A stretch of 64,000 nt of DNA, from assembly GCA_019634625.1 (NCBI GenBank), contig JAHCBA010000006.1, positions 124,001-188,000 on the forward strand, read 5' to 3'. The DNA comes from Verrucomicrobiia bacterium (GTDB lineage: Bacteria > Verrucomicrobiota > Verrucomicrobiia > Limisphaerales > CAIMTB01). Every line of letters begins with the position of its first letter. The stretch's first letter is position 1. Shown here in pieces: positions 1 to 9,006 of the stretch. The notes beneath the pieces are model-generated. The model ran no database searches, was not told where the DNA came from, and worked only from the letters and a program-made list of their open reading frames with translations. Position numbers and translations under genes: made by a program.

Positions 1-2
1 AG

Positions 3-3000
3 TTCAACAGCCTGATTCTCGTCGCCGAGGCGATTTACCTCGTTCAATACGCAGACCCGCACTCTCTCGAGACTGCGGTCACCGTGTTCCGAGCCGCTCG
101 GGCCGGGAATTTCACCACGATCCCGCGCGCCATCTTTTCTCCGGAGGATTCCGCGGATTCCGACGGCGACGGCCTCCCTGACGATCTCGAGGACGTTCTC
201 GGCACCAACCCGGCCAACCCGGACACCGACGGCGACGGGATCCCGGATGGCGTGGAGGTGCGGAACGGAACGGATCCACTCGACGGCCTGCCCATGGCGA
301 CCGGGGTCCTGGCTTCGGTGGACACTCCGGGGACCGCAATGGACCTCGGGATCGGGAACCAACTGGCGGTGGTGGCGGATCAGTCGCAGGGGATCGCCGT
401 GATCGACATCTCCAATCCTTTGAGCCCGCTGCACCTCGCTCAGGTGCCTTTCGAACGTTCGGTGCAGTTGGTGGCGGTTTCAGGTCCCACCGCTCTGGTG
501 GGCCTCCCGACCCAGGTGGCCGTGGTTGACCTGAGCGCACCGGCGAGTCCACGAGTCACCCATCGGTTCGACACGTTCTTCACGGTAACAGCAGTCGGCG
601 TCCGTGGGGTGTACGGGTACGCAGGCCTGCAGAACGGATGGGTGCGGAAATACGACCTTCGCACGGGCGCCATGCTTTGGGAGTGGACCGGGGACGGTCG
701 GCCCGTTGATCAAGTCACCGCCACGCGCGGCATGATCTTCGTGCTCACGCGCAACGCATTGCACATTCTCAGCGACGCACCCGGCCCGCCCACGCCGATC
801 GGGACCGTGGCCGTCCCGGGCGACATTCCTGTTCTTGTGCCCGGGCGCCCTCTCTTCGTGGGCGATGACCATGCGGTGGTGGGCCACAACCGGGGTTACG
901 CGATCATCGACATTCGCGATCCGACGGCGCCTGTCGTCGTGGGCGCGGCGGACGAAACGCAGTTGTCCGTTTGGAACCTGGCCTCGACGGGTTCGGGGAT
1001 GATGCTGGCAGCGACCGCCCCGTGGGGTGTTGGCGCCACCGCGCTGCGATTGACGCTCTACGATGCCACGGACCCCGGGGTGGCGGGCCAGGTGCTGACC
1101 ACCTTCGACACGCCGGGAGACTCGAGGAAGCCCGTCCTCCACAACGGCCTTGCGCTGATCGCCGATTCGGGCGCCGGACTGCAGGTCTTCAACTACCTTC
1201 CGGCCGACCTCGCGGGAGTGCCGCCCAGCGTTTCACTGCACCCCATCTTCGACCCGGCCGGGCCCGAGGGCGACTCCGTCGAACCCATCTGGGTGTCGGT
1301 TCGGGCCACCGACGATGTCCAGGTCCGCGATGTGGAGTTGTACCTCGACGGCGAACGCATCCAGGTGGACGGCACGTATCCGTTCGAGTTCGGGTTCCTC
1401 GCGCCGTTGCGCTCGGCGACCCGGAGTGAGTTCACGCTCCGGGCCAGGGCGACCGACACGGGAGGCGCCTTCGCCTGGAGCGACCCGCTCATCGTGCCGG
1501 CGCTGGTGGATCGGGTTCCGCCCACGGTTCGCGCGGTGCATCCGGCAACCAACGCGGTGGTACGCAGCGGCACGTTGTCGCGCCTGTGGGCGACGGTCAG
1601 CGAACCGCTCGACCCGGCAACCGTGAATGCGTCCACGTTCCGGTTGTTCGAGGCCGGCCCCGACGGGAATCCAAACACCGCCGATGACCTCGCGATCGCC
1701 GGTGCGGTGGGGTTCGAGGCCGCGACGAGAACCGCATTCCTCCAGACGGCGCTTCCTTTGCCGCAGGGTTCGTACACCGCCGTGTTGTCCGCGGGCCTCG
1801 CCGATCGTTCGGGGAACACGCTTCCGCAGGAGGTGCGATGGTCATTCCAGGCCCGCGACACCAATACCTGGATCGCGGCCACGGGCGGGAACTGGAATGT
1901 CGCCGCCAACTGGTCGATGGGGGCCATTCGCGCCGGAGACGATCTTGTGATCGACGTGCCGGACGCCGAGATCACCACCCAGGTCACGACCGGCTTCTTC
2001 CCCGTCCGGAGCCTCCTTTCGCAGGAGCGGTTCACCTTCCAGGGGGGCCGGATCGGCGTCAGCGATGAGGCCATCCTCAACGGGTTGTTCGTGTGGTCGA
2101 GCGGTTCCTTCGAGGGAACGCGGGGCATCGTGCGCGCCCGCGGCGGACTGCGCATGGAAGGCACTTCCAGTCGCTCGATCCATACCCTGACGGTGGTCAA
2201 CGAGGGACCGGCCCTGTGGACCGGGGGCGGGCTCACCCTGTTCCAGGAAGCCGGGTTCCAGAATGGCGCCTCGGGGATGCTCGAGATCGTCAACAGCGAG
2301 TTCCTCGCGATGGCGACGAGTTCCGACACCGCCTTGGGCTTCCAGAATCGGGGCACCGTCGTGAAGCGCGGGACGGGCCTCGTGCGGTTTGGCGGCATGG
2401 CGTTCCGCAACCCCGGCCAGCTCGACATCGAGGAGGGCGGGATCGAGTTCTTCGAGACGCGCTTCGCCGGAACCGGCCAGGTGCGCGTGCGGATGGGTGC
2501 CACATGGTCGATCGCCGCATCCGTCCCCGCCATGGCCGGGTGGCCGCGGATCGAGGGGGGGCTCACGCTCGACGAAGGCGGTGTCCTGTCGGTGTCGGGT
2601 TCGCGGTTCGTCGCCGAACCCGGGTCCCGGATCGCCGGAGCCGGACAGGTTCTGGTTCGAGGAGGCGGCTTCACGGGCTTCACCGCCTCGGAGATCGATG
2701 TGCATGGTGCGTATGACGTGGGCAGCACCACCGTCGAGGCGCGATCCAAGGCGCGGTTCCACGGCGACGCCCGCACCGTAGAACTCCTGCTGAAGGATGC
2801 CGGCACCGAACTGGGTGGAATGGGCACCGTCGAAGTGACCGACCGCATCGTCTGGACGGGCGGCGACATGGCGGGCGGGGGCACCACGCGTATCCTGGGC
2901 ACCCTCGAGATCGACGCCGTGAATGCCTTGTCCCTGAACCATCGCACCCTCGAGATCCTCGGGACCGTGACGACCCGGGGTCCGCAACCCTTCTCCTTGT

Positions 3001-3512
3001 TCCCCGGCCGGCGCGCCCATATCGATGTCCTGCCCGGGGCGATCTGGAGGCACGGCGACGGCTTCCGGATCGCCGCCAATCCGGTCTCCGATGATTTCCG
3101 GTTCACCAATGCCGGTTCGTTCCTGCAGGAGGGCGATGGGGAGAGCCGCGTGGACCTGCACGTGGTCAATGAAGGCCTCTTCGCCGTCGCGGCCGGCCGA
3201 TTGACGGTGGGCGGCACCTTCCAACAAACCGCTGACGGGACGCTCGCCCTGGAGATCCTGGCGCCCCCGGCGGAACCGGCTTCCGCCGGGCGTCTCGCGG
3301 TGATCCGTTCCGTCACCCTGGCTGGGCAGCTTGAGATCCGCCGACCCGGGAATTTCGTGCCGGTGGTGGGCGCCATCTATCCCGTCCTCACCGGGGCATC
3401 CCGCGCTGGGGAATTCGAGTCCCTGACAGGGCTGGACATCGCTCCCGACCGGAGGTTTGAAATCGAATACACCGCCACAGGCTTGGAACTGCACGTGCGC
3501 CCCCGCCCGTGA
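3..3512 (+). CDS. Giant secreted multidomain beta-protein, 5' partial
   Basis: The frame is open to the window edge (codons from base 3), so the N-terminus lies outside; a GTG at 84 is only an internal in-frame codon. The visible part has about 1,169 codons. In order it shows two calcium-binding thrombospondin-type-3 motifs (DSDGDGLPDD, DTDGDGIPDG), a propeller of LVIVD-like repeats (for example GIAVIDISNPLSP), an Ig-like domain (VSVRATDDVQVRDVELYLDG), an SbsA-type Ig-like domain (SEPLDPATVNASTFRLF), then a long Gly-rich beta-helix starting at the sequence WIAATGGNWN. It ends in a beta-rich segment like those that close large adhesins. By family this is an extracellular or cell-surface protein, with adhesion or substrate binding as an inference. 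No catalytic motif was found and no PEP-CTERM tail is present. Confidence 0.85.
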   Translation, partial: FNSLILVAEAIYLVQYADPHSLETAVTVFRAARAGNFTTIPRAIFSPEDSADSDGDGLPDDLEDVLGTNPANPDTDGDGIPDGVEVRNGTDPLDGLPMATGVLASVDTPGTAMDLGIGNQLAVVADQSQGIAVIDISNPLSPLHLAQVPFERSVQLVAVSGPTALVGLPTQVAVVDLSAPASPRVTHRFDTFFTVTAVGVRGVYGYAGLQNGWVRKYDLRTGAMLWEWTGDGRPVDQVTATRGMIFVLTRNALHILSDAPGPPTPIGTVAVPGDIPVLVPGRPLFVGDDHAVVGHNRGYAIIDIRDPTAPVVVGAADETQLSVWNLASTGSGMMLAATAPWGVGATALRLTLYDATDPGVAGQVLTTFDTPGDSRKPVLHNGLALIADSGAGLQVFNYLPADLAGVPPSVSLHPIFDPAGPEGDSVEPIWVSVRATDDVQVRDVELYLDGERIQVDGTYPFEFGFLAPLRSATRSEFTLRARATDTGGAFAWSDPLIVPALVDRVPPTVRAVHPATNAVVRSGTLSRLWATVSEPLDPATVNASTFRLFEAGPDGNPNTADDLAIAGAVGFEAATRTAFLQTALPLPQGSYTAVLSAGLADRSGNTLPQEVRWSFQARDTNTWIAATGGNWNVAANWSMGAIRAGDDLVIDVPDAEITTQVTTGFFPVRSLLSQERFTFQGGRIGVSDEAILNGLFVWSSGSFEGTRGIVRARGGLRMEGTSSRSIHTLTVVNEGPALWTGGGLTLFQEAGFQNGASGMLEIVNSEFLAMATSSDTALGFQNRGTVVKRGTGLVRFGGMAFRNPGQLDIEEGGIEFFETRFAGTGQVRVRMGATWSIAASVPAMAGWPRIEGGLTLDEGGVLSVSGSRFVAEPGSRIAGAGQVLVRGGGFTGFTASEIDVHGAYDVGSTTVEARSKARFHGDARTVELLLKDAGTELGGMGTVEVTDRIVWTGGDMAGGGTTRILGTLEIDAVNALSLNHRTLEILGTVTTRGPQPFSLFPGRRAHIDVLPGAIWRHGDGFRIAANPVSDDFRFTNAGSFLQEGDGESRVDLHVVNEGLFAVAAGRLTVGGTFQQTADGTLALEILAPPAEPASAGRLAVIRSVTLAGQLEIRRPGNFVPVVGAIYPVLTGASRAGEFESLTGLDIAPDRRFEIEYTATGLELHVRPRP

Positions 3513-4034
3513 GATACCGTTCCGAGCGTACGTAACAGGTTCCAAGGATTTGGTGCAGGTGAAGATTCTGCAGGAAAACGGTTAACCTGGGTTCCCACTT
3601 TCGACTACAAGATTGCTCAATCGCCAAGGTCACGATGTAACCGTTCACTGGATTTTGAGTGGCAGGGCGCGCGGAGGCGATTGGAGCGGAGGCGACGCCG
3701 GTGTGCCGCTCAGAATCCTGGGAACGGTTGCCCGGAAGGAGTCCCTCTGGAGGGAAGAGGCGAGGTGAAATCGGAGGGCCGAAGCCCCAACGGCGGGGTG
3801 CTTCGGGTTGTGGACTCGCGGAGTTCGTCCCTCCAATTCGCCGCTTCCTCACTCACAACTCGCGGATTCACCATGCGATGATCCGGGACACAACAAAAGG
3901 CTTGCATCTTTTCCCCGCGAGCCAGCAGGCTTCACCCAGTCTGGGAGTTCTCTCTCTTCGCAGAATAAAGAGACGCGCGGGGGCAGAGGGAGACCCAGCC
4001 AACCATTCGTAACCACATCGGCCGAAACCAAGCC
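3513..4034. other. Gene-free stretch with a degenerate family A repeat
   Basis: No ORF with coding character is seen. The right half (about 3760-3880) is a decayed copy of repeat family A in minus orientation. The remainder has no recognised structure; the short ORFs here arise from the repeat. Confidence 0.6.
3760..3880 (-). repeat. Repeat family A, degenerate copy 1
   Basis: It contains the family landmarks GACTCGCGGAGTTCGTCCCT and a decayed right end (CTCACAACTCGCGGATTCAC), which matches the better copies at 36.9 and 24.3 kb. The left end is not recognisable. Confidence 0.6.
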
Positions 4035-4355
4035 GTGAAAGCCATCCCCCTCCTCTTCGGCGCCCTTCTGTTCAACCCGGTGTTGCCGGCCCCCGCACAA
4101 CGAATCCCTGCGACTGCCGCGGGCGAAGCCGAAGAACGCGCGCGCCCAACCATCCTCAATGCCTACTCCACACGTTGGGACGCAGCTCACGAGATCGTGG
4201 GAGGCAATGGCGCGACCACTCCGCAGCGGGCGAGTTACGTGGAACTGTCGGACGGACTGAACTATCGCGACGAGACTGGAACCTGGCAGCGCACACGGCC
4301 GGAGACATCACCCTGCGCAGCGCGCCGCTGGCTCTCGCATACTTCGATCCAGTGA
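4035..4355 (+). pseudogene. 5' fragment (signal peptide and start) of the frameshifted secreted protein
   Basis: A GTG start at 4035 opens a Sec signal peptide (MKAIPLLFGALLFNPVLPAP, then AQ). The frame then carries a motif met at the N-terminus of many verrucomicrobial secreted proteins (ASYVELSDGLNYRDETGTW). Coding sense is lost near 4295-4310 and the frame stops at 4355. The sense continues in the +2 frame, in the ORF that ends at 7252, from about AGDITLRSAPLALAYFDP. The two pieces look like one gene broken by a deletion of 3n+1 bases or by a sequencing error. From family memory some 40-50 residues also seem to be missing at the junction, which favours a real deletion. Confidence 0.7.
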
Positions 4356-7252
4356 GCGGCGAATCCGTGATACTCGCAGGGCTTCAAGATACGTTCGCTC
4401 AGCAGGTTGCATCGAATGTCGTCGTTTACCCGGACAGCTTCCGAGAACTCCACGCCTCGATTCGATACATCTACGAGATCGGCAGTTTTCATCAGGACGT
4501 CATTCTGCACGAAGCGCCGCCGTCGCCACAGGCGTTCGGATTGTCAGACCGATCCCGGTTGGAGGTGATCACCGAGTTCGGGCCGGATACGCCGGAACCG
4601 GAGCGGTTCACTCGTTTCATTCGTGTGGAAGAAAACCCCGCGATCAGGCGCTCCATGGTGGAACCGGATTTCACGGATCACCTGCTCGTCTTTGGGCAGG
4701 AGATTCGGATGCTGATCGGACGGGCGTTCGCCCTTGATGAAGAGCTGAATGATGGCGCAGGCGGCGAGCCAGGGACGGAGATTCCCGTGGGAAAGGAGTT
4801 CCAGCGGATCGACGGCCGCACCCGTCTCATAGAGGGAGTTGAGTATCAGGCAATTGCGCCATTCCTCGAAGACCTGCCACCTGCGACAGCAGATTTGGGA
4901 GAGGCCACCCGAAACGGTGAGTCCATGGCATCCTCCGGACGCCTCGTGCCGGCGCGGATCGCGTCACTCGACCGCGGCCATGAGTTTGCTCGTCGTGAAC
5001 CTTCCCAGCGGGGCTTCGTGCTGGATTACGTGACCAAGACGGGCGGCGCGACCGACTTCAACTTTGTCTCCAAGGGCACCTACTACATCAGCTCCGGTTT
5101 CGGAGTGAGCGGGTACTCGATCGCCTTTGGGGAAGGCGCGGTGATCAAATACGCCAACAATGCCTACCTCTACCTTTACGGGCACTTCACATTCCCGTCG
5201 TCGGGCTCTCCGGTGGTGTTCACTTCCAAGGATGAGAATCTCTATGGTGAAGTCATCAGCGGCAGCACGGGCAGTCCCGCCCACATGGCCAATCCCGCTC
5301 TTTGGGTTTACTACGTCGATTTCAATACGGAGATTCGCAACGCCTCCGTCCGCTGGGCGAAGCAAGGAGTGGTTTACGACCAGAATCCCGGGGTGAGCGC
5401 TTCGCACTCCGTCCGGGATTCCAAATTCAAGAACACGCAGACCGGCGTCGTTGGTGGCTGGAACTCGCCGACGGTTTCGCTGACGAACATCAAGCGCTGC
5501 AACGTGACCACGCCCACCTCGGGCTGCTGCATCGGCGGGAGCATGACCCTCGATTGCGAGGGCGACAACGACTACGACGAACTGCCCGACAGTTGGGAGG
5601 TGACCTACTTCGGCAACACCTCCGCGCAGAACGGCCACGGCGATCCCGATGGCGACGGGTTGATCAACTTCAAGGAGTACCTGTTCGGAACCTCGCCGAA
5701 CCTGGCGGACAGCGATTCCGACGGCCTTGGCGATCTGCTCGAGTATGAACTGTCCTTCAACGTGCTCGTCAACAGCCCAGCCGCGGATTACGGCAAGGAA
5801 CAGAATTCGCAGTTCGAATCGACGTGTGCGGTCCTGAATGGAAATGTCGTGGTCGCCTACGTGGACTCCAACTCGGGTGTGTACGCTCTGGGGCAAAGCT
5901 CCCTCTTGACTTCCTACACACCGAGAATGGTCGGCTATGCCGTTTCGGAATTCGGCGGAGCCGTGTTTGTGGACAAAGGGGTTCCCCCGCTGAGCACGCA
6001 AGGCTCCGGCACCTCCGACGATGGCGATGCCGGAGACCCCGTGCTGGCGGTCGATACTACGGGATCGCTCGTCTATTTGGTGGGAACGTCTCCGCGCAAT
6101 GCGGGCCACAAGGGCATTCCCCTCTGGAAGTCCACAAACGGGGGCGTGAGCTTTGGCACACCTGCCCTCATCTGCGGTGACAAAACCCAGACCGACAAGC
6201 CCTGGATCACCGTCGATAATGCCACGGGCACCGGACAGCGGGATGTCTATGTCACGTTTACGACCTTTGGACCACCTCAGAAGCTGTGGCTGACGGTTTC
6301 GACGGACTACGGCGCCAACTGGAACACCATTCAGGAGATCGCGGCATCTGTGACCAATGGACAGGTCCAGTCAGCTATTCCGGTAGTCGATGCCAATCAC
6401 GTGGCGTACGTGTTTTGGCTCGATTCGCAAAGTGCGGGTGGCGGCGCCTACAACAATTACATCAAATTTCGAAAGGTGCAGAGTCGGGGCGCCAGTGTTG
6501 GGAGCCCCCAGCAGATCCTGCAAACGGTGACCACCGGGGAGGCATACGGGGATCTGGCCCTCAAGCGCAGCAACTCCTCGGCTTCGAACGACACCTTTCG
6601 CGTCTTTCCCTTTCCCGTGCCCGCAGCCAATCCGAGTTCCAGCAAGGCCGGCCATCTTTACGTCGCCTACGCGGACAAGGGAACAGGCAGTGACAGGGCG
6701 GATGTCTTCTTCGTGTGCTCCAGCAACGGCGGCGCAAGCTGGACCAGTCCCCTCCGCGTGAACAGTGTCGCCAGCAACGATCAGTGGATGCCGGTGATCG
6801 CCGTCAAGCCGGATGGCACCAGGCTGTTCGTCGCCTGGTACGACCGGCGGAATGACTCGTCCAACAACTCCCTGATCGACGTGTATGGCCGTTGGGGGAC
6901 GATTGCGAGCGGCGGCAGCGTGACCTTCGGCACCGAGTTTCGGATCACGACGCAAAGTTTTCCGCCGGTATTTGCGGGAACTTTGGCGGCGAACAAGACG
7001 AATGGCCATTACGATCCGGTTTATCCGCCGGGAGGTGTGAACCTTCACTGGCACTATCCGGAGTGGGATGACGACGTGCTCACCGTTACAGAACCGGCCT
7101 ATCAGGGTCATGTTGGCGAGTACAACGGCGCGTGGGCTGATAGCTCCTACGTTTACGTCACCTGGACCGATTATCGGCTCACAGCCCAAGGCACTCTTTA
7201 CGGTCGAAATCAAAGCGATATTCGATTTGCTCGACTGACTTGGCCCCAATAG
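4175..7252 (+). CDS. Secreted beta-helix / sialidase-like repeat protein, main body (frameshifted from its signal peptide)
   Basis: This frame carries most of the protein, but authentic coding probably begins only near 4300; the codons from 4175 to there overlap the upstream fragment and read as a shadow. It shows a beta-rich N-terminal region, a beta-helix-like stretch around 5080-5500 (YYISSGFGVSGYSIAFGEGA, NNAYLYLYGHFTF), then a calcium-binding TSP3/EF-like segment (DPDGDGLINFKEYLFGTSP, DSDSDGLGD). The C-terminal half has BNR/sialidase-like propeller repeats with Asp-box-like pieces (KSTNGGVSFG, STDYGANWN, SSNGGASWTS). Probable role is extracellular carbohydrate binding or hydrolysis. No sialidase catalytic arginine triad could be assigned. 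Without the upstream signal peptide the product would not be exported, so the gene may be dead. Confidence 0.7.
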   Translation: MGRSSRDRGRQWRDHSAAGELRGTVGRTELSRRDWNLAAHTAGDITLRSAPLALAYFDPVSGESVILAGLQDTFAQQVASNVVVYPDSFRELHASIRYIYEIGSFHQDVILHEAPPSPQAFGLSDRSRLEVITEFGPDTPEPERFTRFIRVEENPAIRRSMVEPDFTDHLLVFGQEIRMLIGRAFALDEELNDGAGGEPGTEIPVGKEFQRIDGRTRLIEGVEYQAIAPFLEDLPPATADLGEATRNGESMASSGRLVPARIASLDRGHEFARREPSQRGFVLDYVTKTGGATDFNFVSKGTYYISSGFGVSGYSIAFGEGAVIKYANNAYLYLYGHFTFPSSGSPVVFTSKDENLYGEVISGSTGSPAHMANPALWVYYVDFNTEIRNASVRWAKQGVVYDQNPGVSASHSVRDSKFKNTQTGVVGGWNSPTVSLTNIKRCNVTTPTSGCCIGGSMTLDCEGDNDYDELPDSWEVTYFGNTSAQNGHGDPDGDGLINFKEYLFGTSPNLADSDSDGLGDLLEYELSFNVLVNSPAADYGKEQNSQFESTCAVLNGNVVVAYVDSNSGVYALGQSSLLTSYTPRMVGYAVSEFGGAVFVDKGVPPLSTQGSGTSDDGDAGDPVLAVDTTGSLVYLVGTSPRNAGHKGIPLWKSTNGGVSFGTPALICGDKTQTDKPWITVDNATGTGQRDVYVTFTTFGPPQKLWLTVSTDYGANWNTIQEIAASVTNGQVQSAIPVVDANHVAYVFWLDSQSAGGGAYNNYIKFRKVQSRGASVGSPQQILQTVTTGEAYGDLALKRSNSSASNDTFRVFPFPVPAANPSSSKAGHLYVAYADKGTGSDRADVFFVCSSNGGASWTSPLRVNSVASNDQWMPVIAVKPDGTRLFVAWYDRRNDSSNNSLIDVYGRWGTIASGGSVTFGTEFRITTQSFPPVFAGTLAANKTNGHYDPVYPPGGVNLHWHYPEWDDDVLTVTEPAYQGHVGEYNGAWADSSYVYVTWTDYRLTAQGTLYGRNQSDIRFARLTWPQ

Positions 7253-7291
7253 GCGTTGCCTCGCAACGAAAACCCCAACCCGGCGAAAGCA

Positions 7292-7981
7292 ATGACTCTC
7301 CTCAAATGTGGAATGCTTGGCCTGCTCATCGCGCAGTCTGGACTGGCGCAGGGGTACTTTTCTTTTCGCAACATCTCGCGGGGAGATGGGCTTGACGCTC
7401 CGATTCTCGACGCGCGAGGAATCCCTCTCGAAGGAACCAACTATTTGGCCGAATTGTACGGAGGCGCCAGACCAGAGACCATGGCTCCCGCCCTGGCTGA
7501 GGTTCTTTGGCAGAGGGCGAGCGCGCCGCTAATAACTCGAGGGTACTTTGTGGGAAACGGTGTCCTCGTGCTTGACGTCGGAGGTGGAGGCTACGCCTGG
7601 CTCCAGGTGCGCGCGTGGGATGCACGGTTGGGTGCAACCTACGAGGAAGTCGTTGCCAGGGGATTGGGCGGTTTTGGCGAATCGCCTCTGTTCTACGCAC
7701 TCAGCGCGGCTCATGGACACCTGTCACTCCCAAGGCCACTGATTGGTCTGCAATCCTTTCGCCTCCGGCCGGCAACCGGTGTCCTGATGCGCGGAATCCG
7801 CCGCGAAGGCGATCAGGTGGTGGTCGAGTGGAACCCCGGGTTCGCGCGTTACCAGCTTCAGGAGACCGCCGCGGTGGGCCAGCCGTGGCAGGACGTGGGC
7901 GAGCCGACCACCGCCACGAGCATCACGAACACGATCGGCGGTACGACCCGGTTCATCCGGGTGATCGGGCTCTTGGAGTGA
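7292..7981 (+). CDS. Secreted protein of unknown function with shared C-terminal module
   Basis: About 229 residues. The ATG at 7292 is preferred over a TTG at 7256 because it opens directly into a Sec signal peptide (MTLLKCGMLGLLIAQSGLAQ). The mature protein begins with GYFSFRNISRGDGLDAPI and NYLAELYGG, a pattern I recognise from uncharacterised verrucomicrobial secreted proteins. The last 65 residues form a beta-rich module with the series VVVEW, YQLQE, then W, then TRFIRV near the end. It resembles the C-termini of three other proteins in this window (see findings). It starts about 40 bp after the frameshifted gene and could be co-transcribed. Function unknown. Confidence 0.75.
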   Translation: MTLLKCGMLGLLIAQSGLAQGYFSFRNISRGDGLDAPILDARGIPLEGTNYLAELYGGARPETMAPALAEVLWQRASAPLITRGYFVGNGVLVLDVGGGGYAWLQVRAWDARLGATYEEVVARGLGGFGESPLFYALSAAHGHLSLPRPLIGLQSFRLRPATGVLMRGIRREGDQVVVEWNPGFARYQLQETAAVGQPWQDVGEPTTATSITNTIGGTTRFIRVIGLLE

Positions 7982-8022
7982 GTTCGCGCAGCACACAGGT
8001 TCTCCCGGGTTCGGTGCTGGGT

Positions 8023-8104
8023 CGGGGTCAGATCTCTGAATCTGGCATTCTCGTCGCCCGCCCGATCCCGAGCCTGATTTGTCAATTTCACAGATCTGAC
8101 CCCG
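8023..8104. repeat. REP-like element bounded by a 13-bp perfect inverted repeat
   Basis: CGGGGTCAGATCT at 8023-8035 is repeated in inverse at 8092-8104 (AGATCTGACCCCG). The 56-bp interior is not coding. The form is typical of small REP/MITE elements mobilised in trans; no transposase is nearby. Confidence 0.7.
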
Positions 8105-8130
8105 GGTCCGCTCTCCCCTGCCAGGACGGT

Positions 8131-8192
8131 TGGGTGTACACGCTTCAGCGTGAGCCTTTCAAACCACCCCGACACGCTGAAGCGTGGACACC
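8131..8192. repeat. Palindromic element built on ACGCTTCAGCGTG
   Basis: The left arm, TGGGTGTACACGCTTCAGCG, faces the right arm around 8173-8192, whose complement begins TGGTGTCCACGCTTCAGCGT. Each arm also contains its own small palindrome (CACGCT / AGCGTG). It may act as a hairpin downstream of the preceding gene or be a mobile REP-like unit. Confidence 0.65.
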
Positions 8193-8220
8193 AAACGGAG
8201 TGCGGCCAACCCCGTGCCAT

Positions 8221-8259
8221 CCGTCCTCACCCACCACTCCGGGATGCATGGATGCACGG
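8221..8259. repeat. Repeat family A, terminal fragment (copy 2)
   Basis: Only an end of the family remains (CCTCACCCACCACTCCGGGA, then TGCATGGATGCACGG). The rest of the element is missing. Confidence 0.55.
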
Positions 8260-8316
8260 GTCCGGGTGAGGCTTGGCCTTGACGAATCGGGAAGGAAGCA
8301 TTCGGATGGGGTCGCT

Positions 8317-8925
8317 ATGAAACTTTCTGCACGACATTGGACAGTGTTGACGACGGTTCTGGCGCTGGGAGCGGCGGCGGCATTCGGTGCGGCGAAAGTG
8401 GGCTCGAAGGCGCCGGAGTTCACAGGGACGGACATCCTGGGAAAGGCGCATTCGCTTTCGGACTATCGGGGCAAGGTGGTGGTGATCGAGTCGTACAACC
8501 AGGATTGCCCGTTCGTGGTTCATCACTACAAGGACGGCGCCATGCAGGAGCTTCAGGCGGAGCTGACGGGCAAGGGGGTGGTGTGGTTGATCGTCAACTC
8601 GACGCATGCCAGGAACTCCAGCTACCGCACGCCATCGAAGGCGCAGGCGGAATGGGAGAAACTGAAGATCAAGGCGACGGCGTGGCTGGATGACAACGCC
8701 GGGACGATCGGGAAGGCCTACGGAATGCGCACGACGCCGCACATGTTCGTCGTGACCCGGGACGGCGCGCTCGCCTACGACGGCGCGATCGACGACAATC
8801 CGTCACCGAGCGGCGATCCAAGGAAGGCGCGGAACTTCGTGCGCGAGGCGGTTGAGGCGGTTCTGGCCGGCACCGAGGTCGCGGTGAAGCAGACGCGGCC
8901 CTACGGGTGCGGCGTGAAATACTAA
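8317..8925 (+). CDS. Exported redoxin / AhpC-TSA family thiol protein
   Basis: 202 residues. The ATG at 8317 is chosen because a signal peptide or N-terminal anchor follows (TVLTTVLALGAAAAFGAA); the frame is open far upstream only by chance. The thioredoxin fold begins at KVGSKAPEFTGTDILGKAHS, and the active-site cysteine lies in ESYNQDCPFVVHHYKDG, so it is a one-Cys (CPF) site rather than CXXC. A cis-Pro loop is seen (MRTTPHMFVV). The C-terminus GCGVKY brings a second cysteine that may act as resolving residue; this tail is common in PVC redoxins. Likely role is periplasmic peroxide or thiol redox chemistry. Expression is probably closed by the strong hairpin at 8975. Confidence 0.85.
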   Translation: MKLSARHWTVLTTVLALGAAAAFGAAKVGSKAPEFTGTDILGKAHSLSDYRGKVVVIESYNQDCPFVVHHYKDGAMQELQAELTGKGVVWLIVNSTHARNSSYRTPSKAQAEWEKLKIKATAWLDDNAGTIGKAYGMRTTPHMFVVTRDGALAYDGAIDDNPSPSGDPRKARNFVREAVEAVLAGTEVAVKQTRPYGCGVKY

Positions 8926-8974
8926 CGGTCAACGGGCGGGCTCGCAGGAACCCGCCCGGGCTGGAGCCGGAAAG

Positions 8975-8998
8975 GGAGAGCCGCAATGGCGGCTCTCC
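8975..8998 (+). terminator. Rho-independent terminator-like hairpin after the redoxin gene
   Basis: A perfect 10-bp stem, GGAGAGCCGC / GCGGCTCTCC, closes a 4-base loop (AATG) and is followed by TTCGTTT. A second GC-rich hairpin (CGGGCGGG / CCCGCCCG, 8933-8958) lies between it and the stop codon. Confidence 0.65.
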
Positions 8999-9006
8999 TT
9001 CGTTTA

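Larger units (their letters stand above)
7982..8316. other. Gene-free stretch packed with palindromic repeats
   Basis: It contains two separate inverted-repeat elements and a family A end, all listed individually. No coding sequence is apparent. ORFs running through it are extensions of the redoxin frame. Confidence 0.7.

Noticed and set aside
1193-3376. Long minus-strand ORF antisense to the first giant protein
   Set aside because: No domain, signal or start-site support. It is an Arg/Pro/Ser-rich shadow of high-GC coding DNA on the other strand.
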